Shown here in pieces: positions 16,038 through 25,234 of a stretch of DNA of 64,000 nt. The notes under the pieces are model-generated. The model did no database searches. It was not told the DNA's origin and saw only the letters and a program-made list of their open reading frames with translations. Where the stretch lies: positions 1 to 64,000 of the forward strand of contig JAHJQK010000083.1 of NCBI GenBank assembly GCA_018819135.1. The letters run 5' to 3'. Every line of letters starts with the position of its first letter. Position 1 is the stretch's first letter. Made by a program: the position numbers and the translations under genes. This DNA is from Pseudomonadota bacterium (GTDB taxonomy: Bacteria; Desulfobacterota; SM23-61).

Positions 16038-16726
16038 AAGTAGGGCTCCAACGTCTTGGTAGACTCCTGGCGAAGAGAAAACCCGAAGACGTCGGCGAAT
16101 TCTTCGAGAACCAACGTCTCGATTTCCTCCATGGGCAGTTCCTTTTTTAATATTTTGGCCATAGAAGTTACCCGGCGCCCGGTCCCGCAGGGATTGATGA
16201 AATTAAATAATTCCAGGTCGGTGTTGATATTCAACGCCAGCCCGTGTTTGCTGATCCAACGGGATAGGTGTACTCCCAGCGAAGCGATTTTTTCTTCACC
16301 TACCCAAACCCCTCTGAGTTTTCCCAAACGGCCGGCAGCAATGCCGAAGCGGGCGAGCAGGCGGATTACCACTTCTTCCAAGTGCCATACATAATCCGGG
16401 ACGCTCAAGCCATAAAGACGTAGGTTGAGGATGGGATAAGCCACCAATTGACCCGGCCCATGATAGGTGACATCGCCTCCCCGGTCCGTGAAGATGACTT
16501 TGATTCTTTTCTCCTGGAGGGTCGTGGGGGAGGCGAGGACGTTTTGCACCTTCCCAGATTTTCCCATGGTGATGACCGGAGGATGCTGCAGGAGAAGCAA
16601 AACATCTCCGATCTTCTCTTCCTTCCGAGCCTCAGCGAGACGATTCTGCAAACGGAAAGATTCTTCGTAATCAATGAATCCCAGGCGGAAAGCGCGACAG
16701 AGATGCAGGTTTATGGGGGCGATCAT
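16034..16726 (-). CDS. lipB: Octanoyl-[acyl carrier protein]:protein octanoyltransferase
   Basis: A 230-residue cytosolic transferase that moves octanoate from ACP to lipoyl domains, the step before LipA. The family block RGGDVTYHGPGQLVAYP is at 82-98. The catalytic lysine is K146 in EEKIASLGVHLSRW and the catalytic cysteine C180 in NPCGTGRRVTSM. Length and motif order are normal. No strong ribosome binding site is seen before the ATG at 16726. It ends in a 4-base overlap with lipA. It follows the VOC and acoAB genes on the same strand, consistent with supplying lipoate to the dehydrogenase complex. Confidence 0.95.
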   Translation of the reverse strand: MIAPINLHLCRAFRLGFIDYEESFRLQNRLAEARKEEKIGDVLLLLQHPPVITMGKSGKVQNVLASPTTLQEKRIKVIFTDRGGDVTYHGPGQLVAYPILNLRLYGLSVPDYVWHLEEVVIRLLARFGIAAGRLGKLRGVWVGEEKIASLGVHLSRWISKHGLALNINTDLELFNFINPCGTGRRVTSMAKILKKELPMEEIETLVLEEFADVFGFSLRQESTKTLEPYL

Positions 16727-16799
16727 GATTTAAAAGATATCAAACTAAAGGAAGGGGGTCAAGGTGTCCTCCTTATTTACCAAGAGGCATTGGAGGAAC

Positions 16800-17288
16800 T
16801 TACTCATACCGGACTCCCTTTGCCGGGTCATAGTCAGGAGGGCGTTGAACAACTTCCATGATGATCCCCCCAACCTTATCGGTACCAAGGTAAGCGAGCC
16901 CTCCGCCCCCAACGAACCTGTCCTGTTGCAGGACTTCAATGCCTCTTTGAGACCAGGCTTCTAATGTTGCCTCGAGGTCTTTAACGTCAAAAAGAATATG
17001 ATGCAGTCCTTCACCTTTTTCCTTCAGGAATTCCTCATGGATCGTGGTTCCCTTTTGATACTCGATCAATTCCAGCTGAACGGCCCCCTGCTGGGAAAGA
17101 GCTATTCGCACTTGATAGAAGACTTTTTTCCCATGGACAATGGCAGATGGATGAGTAACGTTGCGAATCGTAAATGGGCCCAATCCTAAAGCAGTCAGAT
17201 ATTCAATGGTTTTGTCCAGGTTTTTCACCACCACTCCCACCTGACAGATTTCTGTCTCTTTTCCTTCTAATACTTTATTTTCCGGCAT
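16800..17288 (-). CDS. VOC/glyoxalase superfamily protein, paralogue 1
   Basis: A 162-residue metalloenzyme-like protein of the vicinal oxygen chelate superfamily, with two beta-alpha-beta-beta-beta modules: residues 13-60 (CQVGVVVKNLDKTIEYLTAL) and 90-150 (GLHHILFDVKDLEATLEAW). Candidate metal ligands are the His pair in GEGLHHI and the Glu in GIIMEVVQ. It resembles methylmalonyl-CoA epimerase and lactoylglutathione lyase relatives; the reaction is unknown. The start has GGAGG 6 bases upstream. A close paralogue with the same N-terminal pattern (MPxNKxLEGKE) is encoded at 27136-27624, so the two probably act on related substrates. It sits directly downstream of acoB. Confidence 0.82.
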   Translation of the reverse strand: MPENKVLEGKETEICQVGVVVKNLDKTIEYLTALGLGPFTIRNVTHPSAIVHGKKVFYQVRIALSQQGAVQLELIEYQKGTTIHEEFLKEKGEGLHHILFDVKDLEATLEAWSQRGIEVLQQDRFVGGGGLAYLGTDKVGGIIMEVVQRPPDYDPAKGVRYE

Positions 17289-17317
17289 ATTTTTCCTCCC
17301 GATGGTTAAATTTTCTT

Positions 17318-18307
17318 CTATTTCCAGTAAAACAAATCTTTGGCTTTTTCAATGATGTCTTCTGCCTTCGGTAAATAGGCGGCTTCCAGTAGAGGGCTGG
17401 CCGGGATAGGAACAAATGGGGCACCGATTCTTTTGATGGGAGCCTCTAAATGTTCGAAAGCCTCATCGGCAATGATCGCCGCAATCTCCCCGCCCGGCCC
17501 CCCCGTCAAACAGGCTTCATGCACGATCAGAACCTTGCCGGTTTTCTTCACCGATTCAAGGATCGTTTGCTTGTCCAGCGGTAGAAGCGTGCGGGGGTCG
17601 ACGACCTCAGCTTCGATTCCCTCCCCGCAGAGAGTCTCCGCAGCCATGAGGGCCCGCTGGAGCATCATCCCGGTGGCGATGACGGTGAGGTCTCGTCCCC
17701 TTCGCTTCACGTCGGCCAGGCCGATGGGAATCGTGTACTCTTCTTCCGGCACCGGGCCTTTCAGGCTCCGGTAGAGAAACTTGTGCTCGAAGAAGACGAC
17801 GGGGTTTTCATCCCGGATGGAGGATTTGAGCAACCCTTTGGCATCGAAAGGAGTGGAAGGCATCACCACCTTCAACCCGGGAACGTGCATCAACCAGGCC
17901 TCCAGGCTCTGGGAATGGTGAGCTCCCGTGCCCCGACCCGCCCCGAAGGGAATACGGAATACAATGGGGAGAGTGATTTCTCCGGAATAGCTCCATTGCA
18001 TCTTGGCCGCGGAGTTGACGATGTGGTCAGAGGCCAGAGTAAGAAAATCGGCGAACATAATCTCGGAAATCGGCCGCATCCCCATCACTGCCGCCCCCAC
18101 GGCGGCCCCGGCGATGGTGGATTCGCAGATCGGCGTTTCAACGACCCGTTCTTCCCCAAATTCCTGCACCAGGCCACGGGAAATCCCGAAGATTCCCCCA
18201 CCGTAACCATGGGCTACGTCCTCTCCCATAAGAAAAACTCGCGCATCACGGCGCATCTCTTCGCGCATGGCCTCGTTGATGGCTTCACCATAAAAGATTT
18301 CCCTCAT
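17318..18307 (-). CDS. acoB: Acetoin/2-oxoacid dehydrogenase E1 component, beta subunit (copy 1)
   Basis: About 329 residues from the ATG at 18307 (AAGGAG 5-6 bases upstream; a GTG two codons earlier is less likely). It has the transketolase-like pyrimidine-binding domain (FLMGEDVAHGYGGGIFGISR, and ICESTIAGAAVGAAVMGM), GAGRGTGAHHSQS, and a C-terminal domain ending in PLLEAAYLPKAEDIIEKA. With the alpha subunit it forms the ThDP-dependent E1 that decarboxylates a 2-oxoacid or cleaves acetoin and hands the acyl group to lipoyl-E2. The gene is 10 bases after the alpha gene. The acoX neighbour favours acetoin or a related hydroxyketone over pyruvate. A second copy lies at 34999-35970. Confidence 0.88.
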   Translation of the reverse strand: MREIFYGEAINEAMREEMRRDARVFLMGEDVAHGYGGGIFGISRGLVQEFGEERVVETPICESTIAGAAVGAAVMGMRPISEIMFADFLTLASDHIVNSAAKMQWSYSGEITLPIVFRIPFGAGRGTGAHHSQSLEAWLMHVPGLKVVMPSTPFDAKGLLKSSIRDENPVVFFEHKFLYRSLKGPVPEEEYTIPIGLADVKRRGRDLTVIATGMMLQRALMAAETLCGEGIEAEVVDPRTLLPLDKQTILESVKKTGKVLIVHEACLTGGPGGEIAAIIADEAFEHLEAPIKRIGAPFVPIPASPLLEAAYLPKAEDIIEKAKDLFYWK

Positions 18308-18317
18308 AGGCACTCCT

Positions 18318-19283
18318 TTACTGGGTATAGACTCCTAAGGACATATCTTCCACATCGGGGTCTGGACAACTCTTGGCATGGGCAAAAGATTCCTCGATCT
18401 CCAGGTCCGCCTCGGCGATCATCCTCCGGGTCATCTCCTGTGTTATCAGGCCCATCTCTTCGAGCTTCTTCTCGAAGCGTTTCAACGGGCACCTCTTCTT
18501 CCAGGCCTCCACCTCTTTTGCATTCCGGTAGCCTTCCGGGTCGCCGGAGGAGTGGCCGTACCAGCGGTAGGTCTGGCATTCGATGAGCGAAGGCCCCTTT
18601 CCTTCACGGGCCCGCTTCACCGCTTCCCGCGAAGCTTCCACCACTGCCAGGATATCATTGCCATCGACGGTGGCGCCCGGAAACCCATATCCAGCCGCCC
18701 TTTGCGAAATGTCCTGGATGGCCATGGCCTTGCTGGACGGGGTGGAGACGGCATAAAAATTATTTTCGCAGACAAAAACGATGGGCAATTTGAAGGCCGC
18801 GGCCAAGTTCATGCCCTCGTGCGTGTCTCCTAGACTGGCGACCCCGTCGCCGAAGAAACACATGACGATAAGATCCCTTTTTTGCATTTTTAGGCCTAAA
18901 GCCGCTCCCACGGCCAACGGAATCGCCGCCCCCAGGATTCCCGGCCTGGCCAGGAACCCATACCGGAGGTCACCGGTATGGGTGACTCCGGAGCGCCCTT
19001 TTCCAAACCCCGTTTTCTTGCACATCATTCCGGCGGTGATCAACTTCAGGGGGATCCCCTTCATCCACATCTTTCCATACCCGCGATGGGTGGGCATTAA
19101 AAGGTCATCTGGCCGAAGACAAAAAAGCGGTCCCACGTTGGTGGCTTCCTGCCCGACGCTATAATGGTAGAACCCGGTCTGGAGGATTCCTCCGGAAACC
19201 CATTCCCTCTGCTTCTCCTCGTACCGCCGGTCCAGGACCATCCAGCGGTAAAGCTTTAAAAGCTCATCATGACTTAACTCCAT
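18318..19283 (-). CDS. acoA: Acetoin/2-oxoacid dehydrogenase E1 component, alpha subunit (copy 1)
   Basis: 321 residues from the ATG at 19283, which has AAAGGGGGAG 3 bases upstream; the longer frame upstream runs into the acoX gene in another frame. The ThDP-binding motif GDGVASLGDTHEG runs on to NN in FVCENNFYAVST. The phosphorylation-loop-like region of eukaryotic PDH is absent, as expected for bacterial AcoA. It binds ThDP and Mg and forms the alpha2beta2 E1 with the following gene. It overlaps the end of acoX by 17 bases, so the two are tightly coupled. GHSSGDPEGYRN near residue 250 matches the conserved H-S-S/T region of the family. Confidence 0.88.
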   Translation of the reverse strand: MELSHDELLKLYRWMVLDRRYEEKQREWVSGGILQTGFYHYSVGQEATNVGPLFCLRPDDLLMPTHRGYGKMWMKGIPLKLITAGMMCKKTGFGKGRSGVTHTGDLRYGFLARPGILGAAIPLAVGAALGLKMQKRDLIVMCFFGDGVASLGDTHEGMNLAAAFKLPIVFVCENNFYAVSTPSSKAMAIQDISQRAAGYGFPGATVDGNDILAVVEASREAVKRAREGKGPSLIECQTYRWYGHSSGDPEGYRNAKEVEAWKKRCPLKRFEKKLEEMGLITQEMTRRMIAEADLEIEESFAHAKSCPDPDVEDMSLGVYTQ

Positions 19284-20298
19284 GACTCCCCCTTTTGCTC
19301 CATTTTCTGTCAACCCCAAAAAGGCCCTTTTTAATTGCTTCCCGCAATATCTTCTGAATATTCCCGACCCTGGGTCCATCCATTCCCAGGGATAGCTCGA
19401 AATAGTTGGGGGCGTTGACTTCTACCTCGCGTTCGCCGTCAAGAGCGATAATAGAGGGGGAAAGAGCGATAAGAACTTTCTCTCCAGGCTCTAACACTCG
19501 GTAGCTCTTCACCTCAACCGCCGTGATCAAGCCGGGTGCGATGGGGGCTTGAACTTTCTCTCCCCCCGGGCCTAACTCGATCAACAGCCCGAAAGGATCT
19601 TTGACTGACAAAGGCCTTAAGACGGCCCCAATTGAACTGAGCCCGATCGATCCCGGCTCGGCCCGGGTAAGAAAGACCTGTTTGACTCTCTGCAGGTCCC
19701 AAAGAGCTCTCGCGCCGATAAAAGATTCTGTGACCACGACCGCGTCAATCAGGGCGAGGTCTTTTTCCTTTCCCTCTCCCAATAATTTCAGCTTTTTCAT
19801 GGTCATGGTTACTTTTCTTTCATCCACGACCTTCCTGGCCAGGATTCCCGCAGCCATTCCGGCTGCCGTTCCTTCGGTCATCACGGGGAAGACATTGTTC
19901 GTCCCCGTAGAGATGGGGATTAATGGAACCCACCCGCAGGTCTTACTCACAACCCGATTGGTCCCATCGCCCCCCAGGGTGATGATGCAATCGACCTGAT
20001 TCTCCTTCATCATCTGCGCGGCCCGGATCGAATCCTCCTGGTTCCCCTGAATTTCCAGGTCCAGGATGGCAATTTTCGAGGATAAATGATGATGGTTCAA
20101 AGCTTCCAGGGCTCGCATCCCGAGGCCATAATAGTCGGGCATGATCACAATCTCATCCACACCCGTGGAGTCCAGTCCCAAAATTACCCGCTTGACGATG
20201 TCTGTTTTTTCCGTGTTGGAAATGACCGTAGCGTAGGATACCAGACGCCGGATGTCCTTGCCCGATGCTGGATTGGCGATAATGCCTACTTTGCTCAT
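19267..20298 (-). CDS. acoX: AcoX-like ATP-NAD kinase family protein
   Basis: A 343-residue cytosolic protein with the NAD-kinase/diacylglycerol-kinase fold: IGIIANPASGKD-type start (KVGIIANPASGKDIRR), the catalytic GGDGTNR at about 113-119, and the P-I-S-T-G-T-N-N segment at about 130-137. Proteins of this shape are encoded in acetoin dehydrogenase operons (acoX of Pelobacter and Cupriavidus); the role is not settled and true NAD kinase activity is not assured. It sits upstream of acoA-acoB on the same strand with overlap, so it belongs to the same transcript. This gene is the best evidence that E1 copy 1 is of the acetoin type. Confidence 0.85.
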   Translation of the reverse strand: MSKVGIIANPASGKDIRRLVSYATVISNTEKTDIVKRVILGLDSTGVDEIVIMPDYYGLGMRALEALNHHHLSSKIAILDLEIQGNQEDSIRAAQMMKENQVDCIITLGGDGTNRVVSKTCGWVPLIPISTGTNNVFPVMTEGTAAGMAAGILARKVVDERKVTMTMKKLKLLGEGKEKDLALIDAVVVTESFIGARALWDLQRVKQVFLTRAEPGSIGLSSIGAVLRPLSVKDPFGLLIELGPGGEKVQAPIAPGLITAVEVKSYRVLEPGEKVLIALSPSIIALDGEREVEVNAPNYFELSLGMDGPRVGNIQKILREAIKKGLFGVDRKWSKRGSHGVKS

Positions 20299-20355
20299 GG
20301 ATCCGCTGCTTTCCTTCTTTGCATTTCTCCGGCTCTTCTGGATTCCCTTCTTCCC

Positions 20356-21318
20356 TCAATGAAAACAGGTGGCATAGTGGCCGGGACTGACCTCCCGGAG
20401 CGGTGGTTCCAGGTTGGAGCAGTCCGCTTTACGAGAGGAACATCGAGGATGGAAATGGCATCCTGGCGGAGGATTGATCGGACTGGGGACCTCTCCCTCG
20501 AGGATAATTTCCTGCCTTTTCAAAGTCGGGTCGGCCACGGGGACAGAGGAAAGGAGGGCCTGGGTATAGGGGTGCCGGGAATTCTGGTAGAGGAGCTGGG
20601 CGGGAGCCATCTCCACGATCCTTCCCAGGTACATGACCGCGACGTGGTCACTGATGTGAGCCACTACATTGAGGTCATGGGAGATGAAGAGATAAGTCAA
20701 CATGAGCCTTTTCTGCAGGTCCTCCAGCAGGTTGATGATCTGGGCCTGGATGGATACATCCAGGGAGGAAATGGGTTCGTCGGCAACGATCAATTCCGGC
20801 TTGACGGCCAGCGCCCGGGCGATCCCGATTCTTTGCCGCTGCCCTCCGCTGAACTCATGGGGATAACGATAGAGATGCTCCGCTCCCAGCCCCACCATCT
20901 CCAAGACCTCGACCACCTTTTCTTCCCGATCTTTTTTCCCCGCCAATCCGTGAATCGATAGGGCCTCCCCGATAATTCGATCCACGGTCATCCGGGGGTT
21001 CAGAGAAGAATAGGGATCCTGGAAAACGATCTGCATCTCCTTCCGCATCCGGCGCAACTCTTTTTCTTCAAGAGTGGCTAAATTGACATTTCTCAGCCAG
21101 ACATTTCCAGAAGTAGGTTCGATCAACCGGAGGATTGTCTTCCCTGCCGTCGTTTTGCCGCAGCCCGATTCACCGACCAAGCTGAGAGTCTTTCCTTTTT
21201 GGATTTCAAAACTGACTCCATCCACCGCCCGCACATTCTCTTTTTGCGAAGAAAAGATTTTCCCGGGAACAGGAAAATATTTCTTCAACCCTTCCACCTT
21301 CAGAAGAACCTCGCTCAA
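20356..21318 (-). CDS. Oligopeptide/dipeptide-type ABC transporter ATP-binding protein (DppF/OppF)
   Basis: About 320 residues from a TTG at 21318 that overlaps the upstream dppD stop (TTGA) and has AGGAG 7 bases before it; an ATG at 21348 lacks a good site. Walker A is GESGCGKTTAGKT, the signature FSGGQRQRIGIARALA and Walker B LIVADEPISSLD. The C-terminal Opp/Dpp extension carries the cysteines of CHFHPRCSSRKADCSN, which in this family bind a 4Fe-4S cluster. It pairs with DppD to power the DppB-DppC permease. Although named for peptides, members also import sugars, glycosides and nickel, and this one sits among sugar-alcohol-type catabolic genes. Confidence 0.9.
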   Translation of the reverse strand: MSEVLLKVEGLKKYFPVPGKIFSSQKENVRAVDGVSFEIQKGKTLSLVGESGCGKTTAGKTILRLIEPTSGNVWLRNVNLATLEEKELRRMRKEMQIVFQDPYSSLNPRMTVDRIIGEALSIHGLAGKKDREEKVVEVLEMVGLGAEHLYRYPHEFSGGQRQRIGIARALAVKPELIVADEPISSLDVSIQAQIINLLEDLQKRLMLTYLFISHDLNVVAHISDHVAVMYLGRIVEMAPAQLLYQNSRHPYTQALLSSVPVADPTLKRQEIILEGEVPSPINPPPGCHFHPRCSSRKADCSNLEPPLREVSPGHYATCFH

Positions 21319-22310
21319 GATCTCACTCCTTCCTGGACCAGCCAGCATCGGACCCCATGCCCGGATCGGGCTTCGTGCAAAGGCGGCTCTTTTTGCTGGC
21401 AGATATCATGGGTATATCGACACCGAGGAAAAAAGTAACAGCCTGAAGGAGGATTCAGGAGGTTGCCCACGACCCCGGAAATTTCCTCCAGCCGATCCTT
21501 CTTGACCAAATCCTTGTAAAAATTCGGAAGAGACTTCAGTAACCCCTGAGTATAGGGATGCAAGGGATCGCCGAAGAGGCTCTGCACGTCCGCTTCTTCC
21601 ACAATTTTCCCCATGTACATGACCGCAACCCGTCTGGCATTCTGGGCTACGATTCCCAGGTTATGGGTGATCAATATGACCGCCATACCGACTTTTCTCT
21701 GGAGATCGGAGATGAGCCGGAGGATCTGCGCCTGGATGGTCACGTCCAGAGCCGTGGTCGGCTCGTCGGCAATGAGAATATTGGGGCTGCAGGACAAAGC
21801 CATGGCAATCATCACCCGCTGCCGCATGCCTCCGCTCAATTGGTGGGGGTAATCATAAATTCGCTTTTTAGGGGAATGAATCCCCACCAGATGCAACATC
21901 TCCACTGCCCTTTCTAAAGCCTCTCTCCCTCCCACTCCTTCATGGAGCTGGATCGCCTCGGAGATCTGTTTCCCGACAGTGAACACCGGGTTCAACGAGG
22001 TCATGGGTTCCTGGAAGATCATGGAGATGTCCTTGCCCCGGATCTCCCGCATCCTCTCCATGGGGAGGGATAGAAGATTCTCTTCTTTGAAGATGAGGTC
22101 ACCGGAAACAATCTTTCCTGGCGGTTGGGGAATCAGGCGCAAGATGGAGAGCGCGGTCACGCTTTTGCCGCAACCGGACTCTCCAACGATCCCGAGCGTC
22201 TCTCCGGGATTCAAATGAAAATTGACTCCATCGACCGCCCGGACGACCCCTTCCTCGGTATAAAAAAAAGTTTTAAGCCCCTGGACCTTTAAAAGCGAGT
22301 TCGCGGTCAC
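21315..22310 (-). CDS. Oligopeptide/dipeptide-type ABC transporter ATP-binding protein (DppD/OppD)
   Basis: A 331-residue cytoplasmic ATPase. Walker A is GESGCGKSVTALSI, the Q-loop IFQEPMTSLNP, the signature LSGGMRQRVMIAMAL and Walker B ILIADEPTTALDV. The C-terminal extension (CYFFPRCRYTHDICQQ) has the family cysteines. It partners DppF, whose start codon overlaps this gene's stop. The gene lies after an ADH, so the transporter genes are split: dppB-dppC-binding protein, then ADH, then dppD-dppF. This suggests that one long message carries both transport and the first oxidation step. No strong ribosome binding site is seen at 22310. Confidence 0.9.
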   Translation of the reverse strand: MTANSLLKVQGLKTFFYTEEGVVRAVDGVNFHLNPGETLGIVGESGCGKSVTALSILRLIPQPPGKIVSGDLIFKEENLLSLPMERMREIRGKDISMIFQEPMTSLNPVFTVGKQISEAIQLHEGVGGREALERAVEMLHLVGIHSPKKRIYDYPHQLSGGMRQRVMIAMALSCSPNILIADEPTTALDVTIQAQILRLISDLQRKVGMAVILITHNLGIVAQNARRVAVMYMGKIVEEADVQSLFGDPLHPYTQGLLKSLPNFYKDLVKKDRLEEISGVVGNLLNPPSGCYFFPRCRYTHDICQQKEPPLHEARSGHGVRCWLVQEGVRS

Positions 22311-22442
22311 TGTGATTTCCTCCTCTGCCTGAACCGGGGGAAAAGGCCTCTTCTTTCCCCCCGTCCCTTCATCTTTCCCTTCAAAGGAAATGCTGCCAAT
22401 GTCGATTCCCCGCGGAGACCTGGGGAAATTTCCGCCTGTGGT

Positions 22443-23513
22443 TTAGGAAGGAAGAAGGATCACCTTCATGGCTTTTCTTTGCTGGCAGGCACGGAATCCC
22501 TCGTCAACCTGTTCCAGCGGCAATCGATGAGTGATCAGGGGGGCGACCCGGATCTGGCCTGAGGCCATGAAGGACAAGACTTTGTTCCAGCCAAGGCGCG
22601 AGGCGCCGTAGACCCCTCGAATGATTTTCATCTCCCTGACCACCCTGCGGGTGAAATCGACGGAGATATTCTCCGGATAAATTCCGAAGCAAACCAGCGT
22701 GCCGCCTTTGCGGAGCAATTCCAGGCCCTGGTTGAAAGCCTTGGGAGATCCGCTTACCTCCAGGACTTTCGCCGCCCCCAGGCCTCCGGTCATGGCTCTT
22801 ACTTTTTCTACCGGGTCTTCCTTCTCCACGTCGATCGTTACATCCGCCCCCAGGGACTTGGCGATTTCGAGCCGGGCTTTATCCCGGGTCAGGCCGGTTA
22901 CGATGACCGGGGAGGCGCCGTTAGCCTTCGCCGCCTGAGCGGCGGTTACGGCAATCGGGCCGGCCCCCAAGACCACGACCGGCTCCCCGAGGGAAATTCC
23001 GGCCTGTTCCACGATGTGAAGGGCCTCGGCCGTGGGCTGGCCCTGGGCAGCCTCTTCGAAGGAGACCCCGGCGGGAATTTGGGGAAGAAAGTTTTGCCGC
23101 ACGCTGACCGCCACATACTCGGCCATCCCCCCTTTTTTCTCCAGGCCGATTCTTCCGGCGGCTTTTCGCTGGTCGCAGAGGGAATGCCGGCCCGTGTTGC
23201 AATAAAGACACTGGCCGCATGAGCCGCCCTGGTAAGCCACCCGGTCTCCGATTTTGACGCCTGAAACCTGGCTTCCCACTTTGGCTACTTCACCGGCAAA
23301 TTCATGGCCCAACACCAGGGGCATATACTCGGCCAGGCCTTCATACCCAGGTGTCCATTCGTAGATATGCACATCCGACCCGCAGATGCCTACCGCCTTG
23401 ACGCGGATGAGCACTTCTTCGGGAGAAATCGCCGGGATCGGGAGTTCGCCGAACCGAATCCCCGCTTTCGGCTCAACCTTCAGGGCCGCCTTCATTTTTC
23501 CGTTTTTCGCCAT
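22443..23513 (-). CDS. Zinc-dependent MDR alcohol dehydrogenase (butanediol/threonine/sorbitol dehydrogenase-like), copy A
   Basis: A 356-residue cytosolic enzyme with a GroES-like N-terminal domain. Catalytic zinc ligands are in AVGICGSDVHIY and GHEFAGEV (Cys, His-Glu). Structural zinc cysteines lie in GGSCGQCLYCNTGRHSLCD. The NAD-binding domain carries VVVLGAGPIAVTAAQ near 180. It oxidises a secondary alcohol, polyol or diol to a ketone. The start has GAGGAG 5 bases upstream. Near-duplicate sequence occurs at 32643-33707, and its C-terminal third recurs almost unchanged in the dead copy at 40166-40480. Placed between the binding protein and dppD, it probably acts on the imported compound first (inference). 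Confidence 0.9.
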   Translation of the reverse strand: MAKNGKMKAALKVEPKAGIRFGELPIPAISPEEVLIRVKAVGICGSDVHIYEWTPGYEGLAEYMPLVLGHEFAGEVAKVGSQVSGVKIGDRVAYQGGSCGQCLYCNTGRHSLCDQRKAAGRIGLEKKGGMAEYVAVSVRQNFLPQIPAGVSFEEAAQGQPTAEALHIVEQAGISLGEPVVVLGAGPIAVTAAQAAKANGASPVIVTGLTRDKARLEIAKSLGADVTIDVEKEDPVEKVRAMTGGLGAAKVLEVSGSPKAFNQGLELLRKGGTLVCFGIYPENISVDFTRRVVREMKIIRGVYGASRLGWNKVLSFMASGQIRVAPLITHRLPLEQVDEGFRACQQRKAMKVILLPS

Positions 23514-23530
23514 TTTAGCTCCTCTATTAT

Positions 23531-25069
23531 TTATTTTTTATCGACGAAATAGAAGCGGTAAAAATCAAAACCCCACACCGGGTCCATCTGGGGCATTCCG
23601 CCGATCACCGCGGGCCGGTAGGGCGTTGGATATTGCATCATGAACAAAGGAATGGCGGGAAGGTCCTCCATGAGCCTTTTTTGAATGGCATGGTACATTT
23701 CTTTGCGCTTGGCCGGATCCAATTCCCGCCGGGCATCGTCGATCTCTTTGTCGAGTTTGTTGTAGCGCATCACATTCGGGCCGGGCGGAAAGCCGGCGCT
23801 GTGGTAAAATTGCGAAAGGGGAATATCCGCATCCGGAATACGGACCGGGAGATAAATGGACATCTGGGTGGTGGCGCTGGTAATCTTCTTCATCCAGGTG
23901 GGTTGGTCGAGAACGACCAAATTTACTTTGATCCCCACTCTCCCCAGCTGGCCCTGGATGGCCGTGGCCACGGGCAGATAACTGGGTGAAGTAAAAGTGT
24001 CAAAGGTGACCTCGAAGCCGTTGGGATATCCGGCCTCGGCCAGGAGCTCTTTGGCCTTTTGGGGGTCGTATTCATACCGCCGGAGCCCTGCCTCGTTATG
24101 GCCGAAATATCCTTTGGGAACCGGACTATTAAGCTTTTCCGCTTGCCCGCTGAGGACATGCTGGATGATCTCATCCCGGTCGATCGCATGGGCAATCGCC
24201 CGCCGCACCCGAACATCGGCAAAGGGCTTGAAATCCGGGTTCAATTTCAAGTGGTGCCAAGCCCCCCGGTTTAACAGTTCTACCTTGCAGCCCGCGGCCT
24301 TGAGCCGGTTGAGAATTACATCCTCTCTGGGCAAAATCTGGGTGGTGTGAATATCCCCCCTCTCCATCACCATGAGCAGAGTATCCATGTCCGGAATCGT
24401 TTTATAGATCACCTTATCGATCTTCGGAGGGCCTTCCCAGTATTCCTTGTTGGCGGTCAGGACGATCTGCTCGCGGGTCATGGATTCAAAGACGAAGGGG
24501 CCGCTGCCGATGGGATGGCGGGCAAAATCCTTTCCGTATTTTTCCACGGCCTTTTTGGACACGATGGCCAACGGTCTGGGCCGGGCGCACTTCGCCAAAA
24601 ATCCAGCGTCGGGCTCTTTCAGGGATATCTCCAGCGTGAGATCATCGATCACTTTCACTTCTTTTACCGCAATCAATTCCGACCGCATGGGGGAGCGCGT
24701 TTCCGGATTCATCACCCGTTCGAAGCTGAATTTTACGTCGTGGGCGGTGACTTTGCCGAATCCCTTGTGGAATTTAATGTTGTCCCGCAATTTGAAGGTG
24801 TAAACCAGCCTATCTTTGGATGCGGTCCAACTTTCGGCCAGGTCTCCCTCGAGCTCCGCCGTGTTGAATTTAAAGCGCAGCAGTCCCTGAAAAAGGTTCC
24901 TCGCCATCATGATGTTCTGGGATATCAAACTCGCTGCCGGGTCCATGGTTGTCACCGGGCTGTAATCTCCGATGACCAGGACTTTTTCCTTGGCCGTTAC
25001 TTCGGTATTTACCATCATCAGGGCCCCCAAGATGACGGCCAACCCAATCACTAAAATGCGCCGATTCAT
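23531..25069 (-). CDS. ABC transporter substrate-binding protein, peptide/nickel family 5 (copy 1)
   Basis: 512 residues, full length for SBP_bac_5 proteins. The signal peptide is MNRRILVIGLAVILGALMMV with cleavage near residue 26 before KEKVLVIGD. The mature protein has the usual start (TTMDPA), AHDVKFSFERVMNP, and VRRAIAHAIDRDEI in the middle. It binds a substrate in the periplasm and delivers it to DppBC. The start has AAAGGAGG 6-8 bases upstream. It lies downstream of dppC and 17 bases upstream of the ADH. The protein at 37050-38603 is a clear paralogue: both share KEKVLV-GDY and RFKFNTAE-EGDLA-SW, so one permease may serve two ligands. Confidence 0.9.
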   Translation of the reverse strand: MNRRILVIGLAVILGALMMVNTEVTAKEKVLVIGDYSPVTTMDPAASLISQNIMMARNLFQGLLRFKFNTAELEGDLAESWTASKDRLVYTFKLRDNIKFHKGFGKVTAHDVKFSFERVMNPETRSPMRSELIAVKEVKVIDDLTLEISLKEPDAGFLAKCARPRPLAIVSKKAVEKYGKDFARHPIGSGPFVFESMTREQIVLTANKEYWEGPPKIDKVIYKTIPDMDTLLMVMERGDIHTTQILPREDVILNRLKAAGCKVELLNRGAWHHLKLNPDFKPFADVRVRRAIAHAIDRDEIIQHVLSGQAEKLNSPVPKGYFGHNEAGLRRYEYDPQKAKELLAEAGYPNGFEVTFDTFTSPSYLPVATAIQGQLGRVGIKVNLVVLDQPTWMKKITSATTQMSIYLPVRIPDADIPLSQFYHSAGFPPGPNVMRYNKLDKEIDDARRELDPAKRKEMYHAIQKRLMEDLPAIPLFMMQYPTPYRPAVIGGMPQMDPVWGFDFYRFYFVDKK

Positions 25070-25141
25070 CGTGTTCCTCCTTTTGCTTTGTTTTTTCCCT
25101 TGTCGGGAAAATAAAAAAAATCCTTCTTGGCTTTAAATTTT

Positions 25142-25219
25142 ACACCGCAGAGCACGCCGAGACCGCAGAATCAAATCATGGCAAGGCCAAAATTTCCCGC
25201 GGCGCTCTCGGCGGTTAAT
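25142..25219. repeat. Imperfect inverted repeat, CACCGCAGAGCACGC type
   Basis: The left arm CACCGCAGAGCACGCCGAGA (25143-25162) and a right arm whose complement is ATTAACCGCCGAGAGCGCCG (ending 25219) form an imperfect palindrome between dppC and the binding-protein gene. It is similar in layout to the CACAGAG elements. Confidence 0.5.
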
Positions 25220-25234
25220 CTTTTGTTTTTTCCA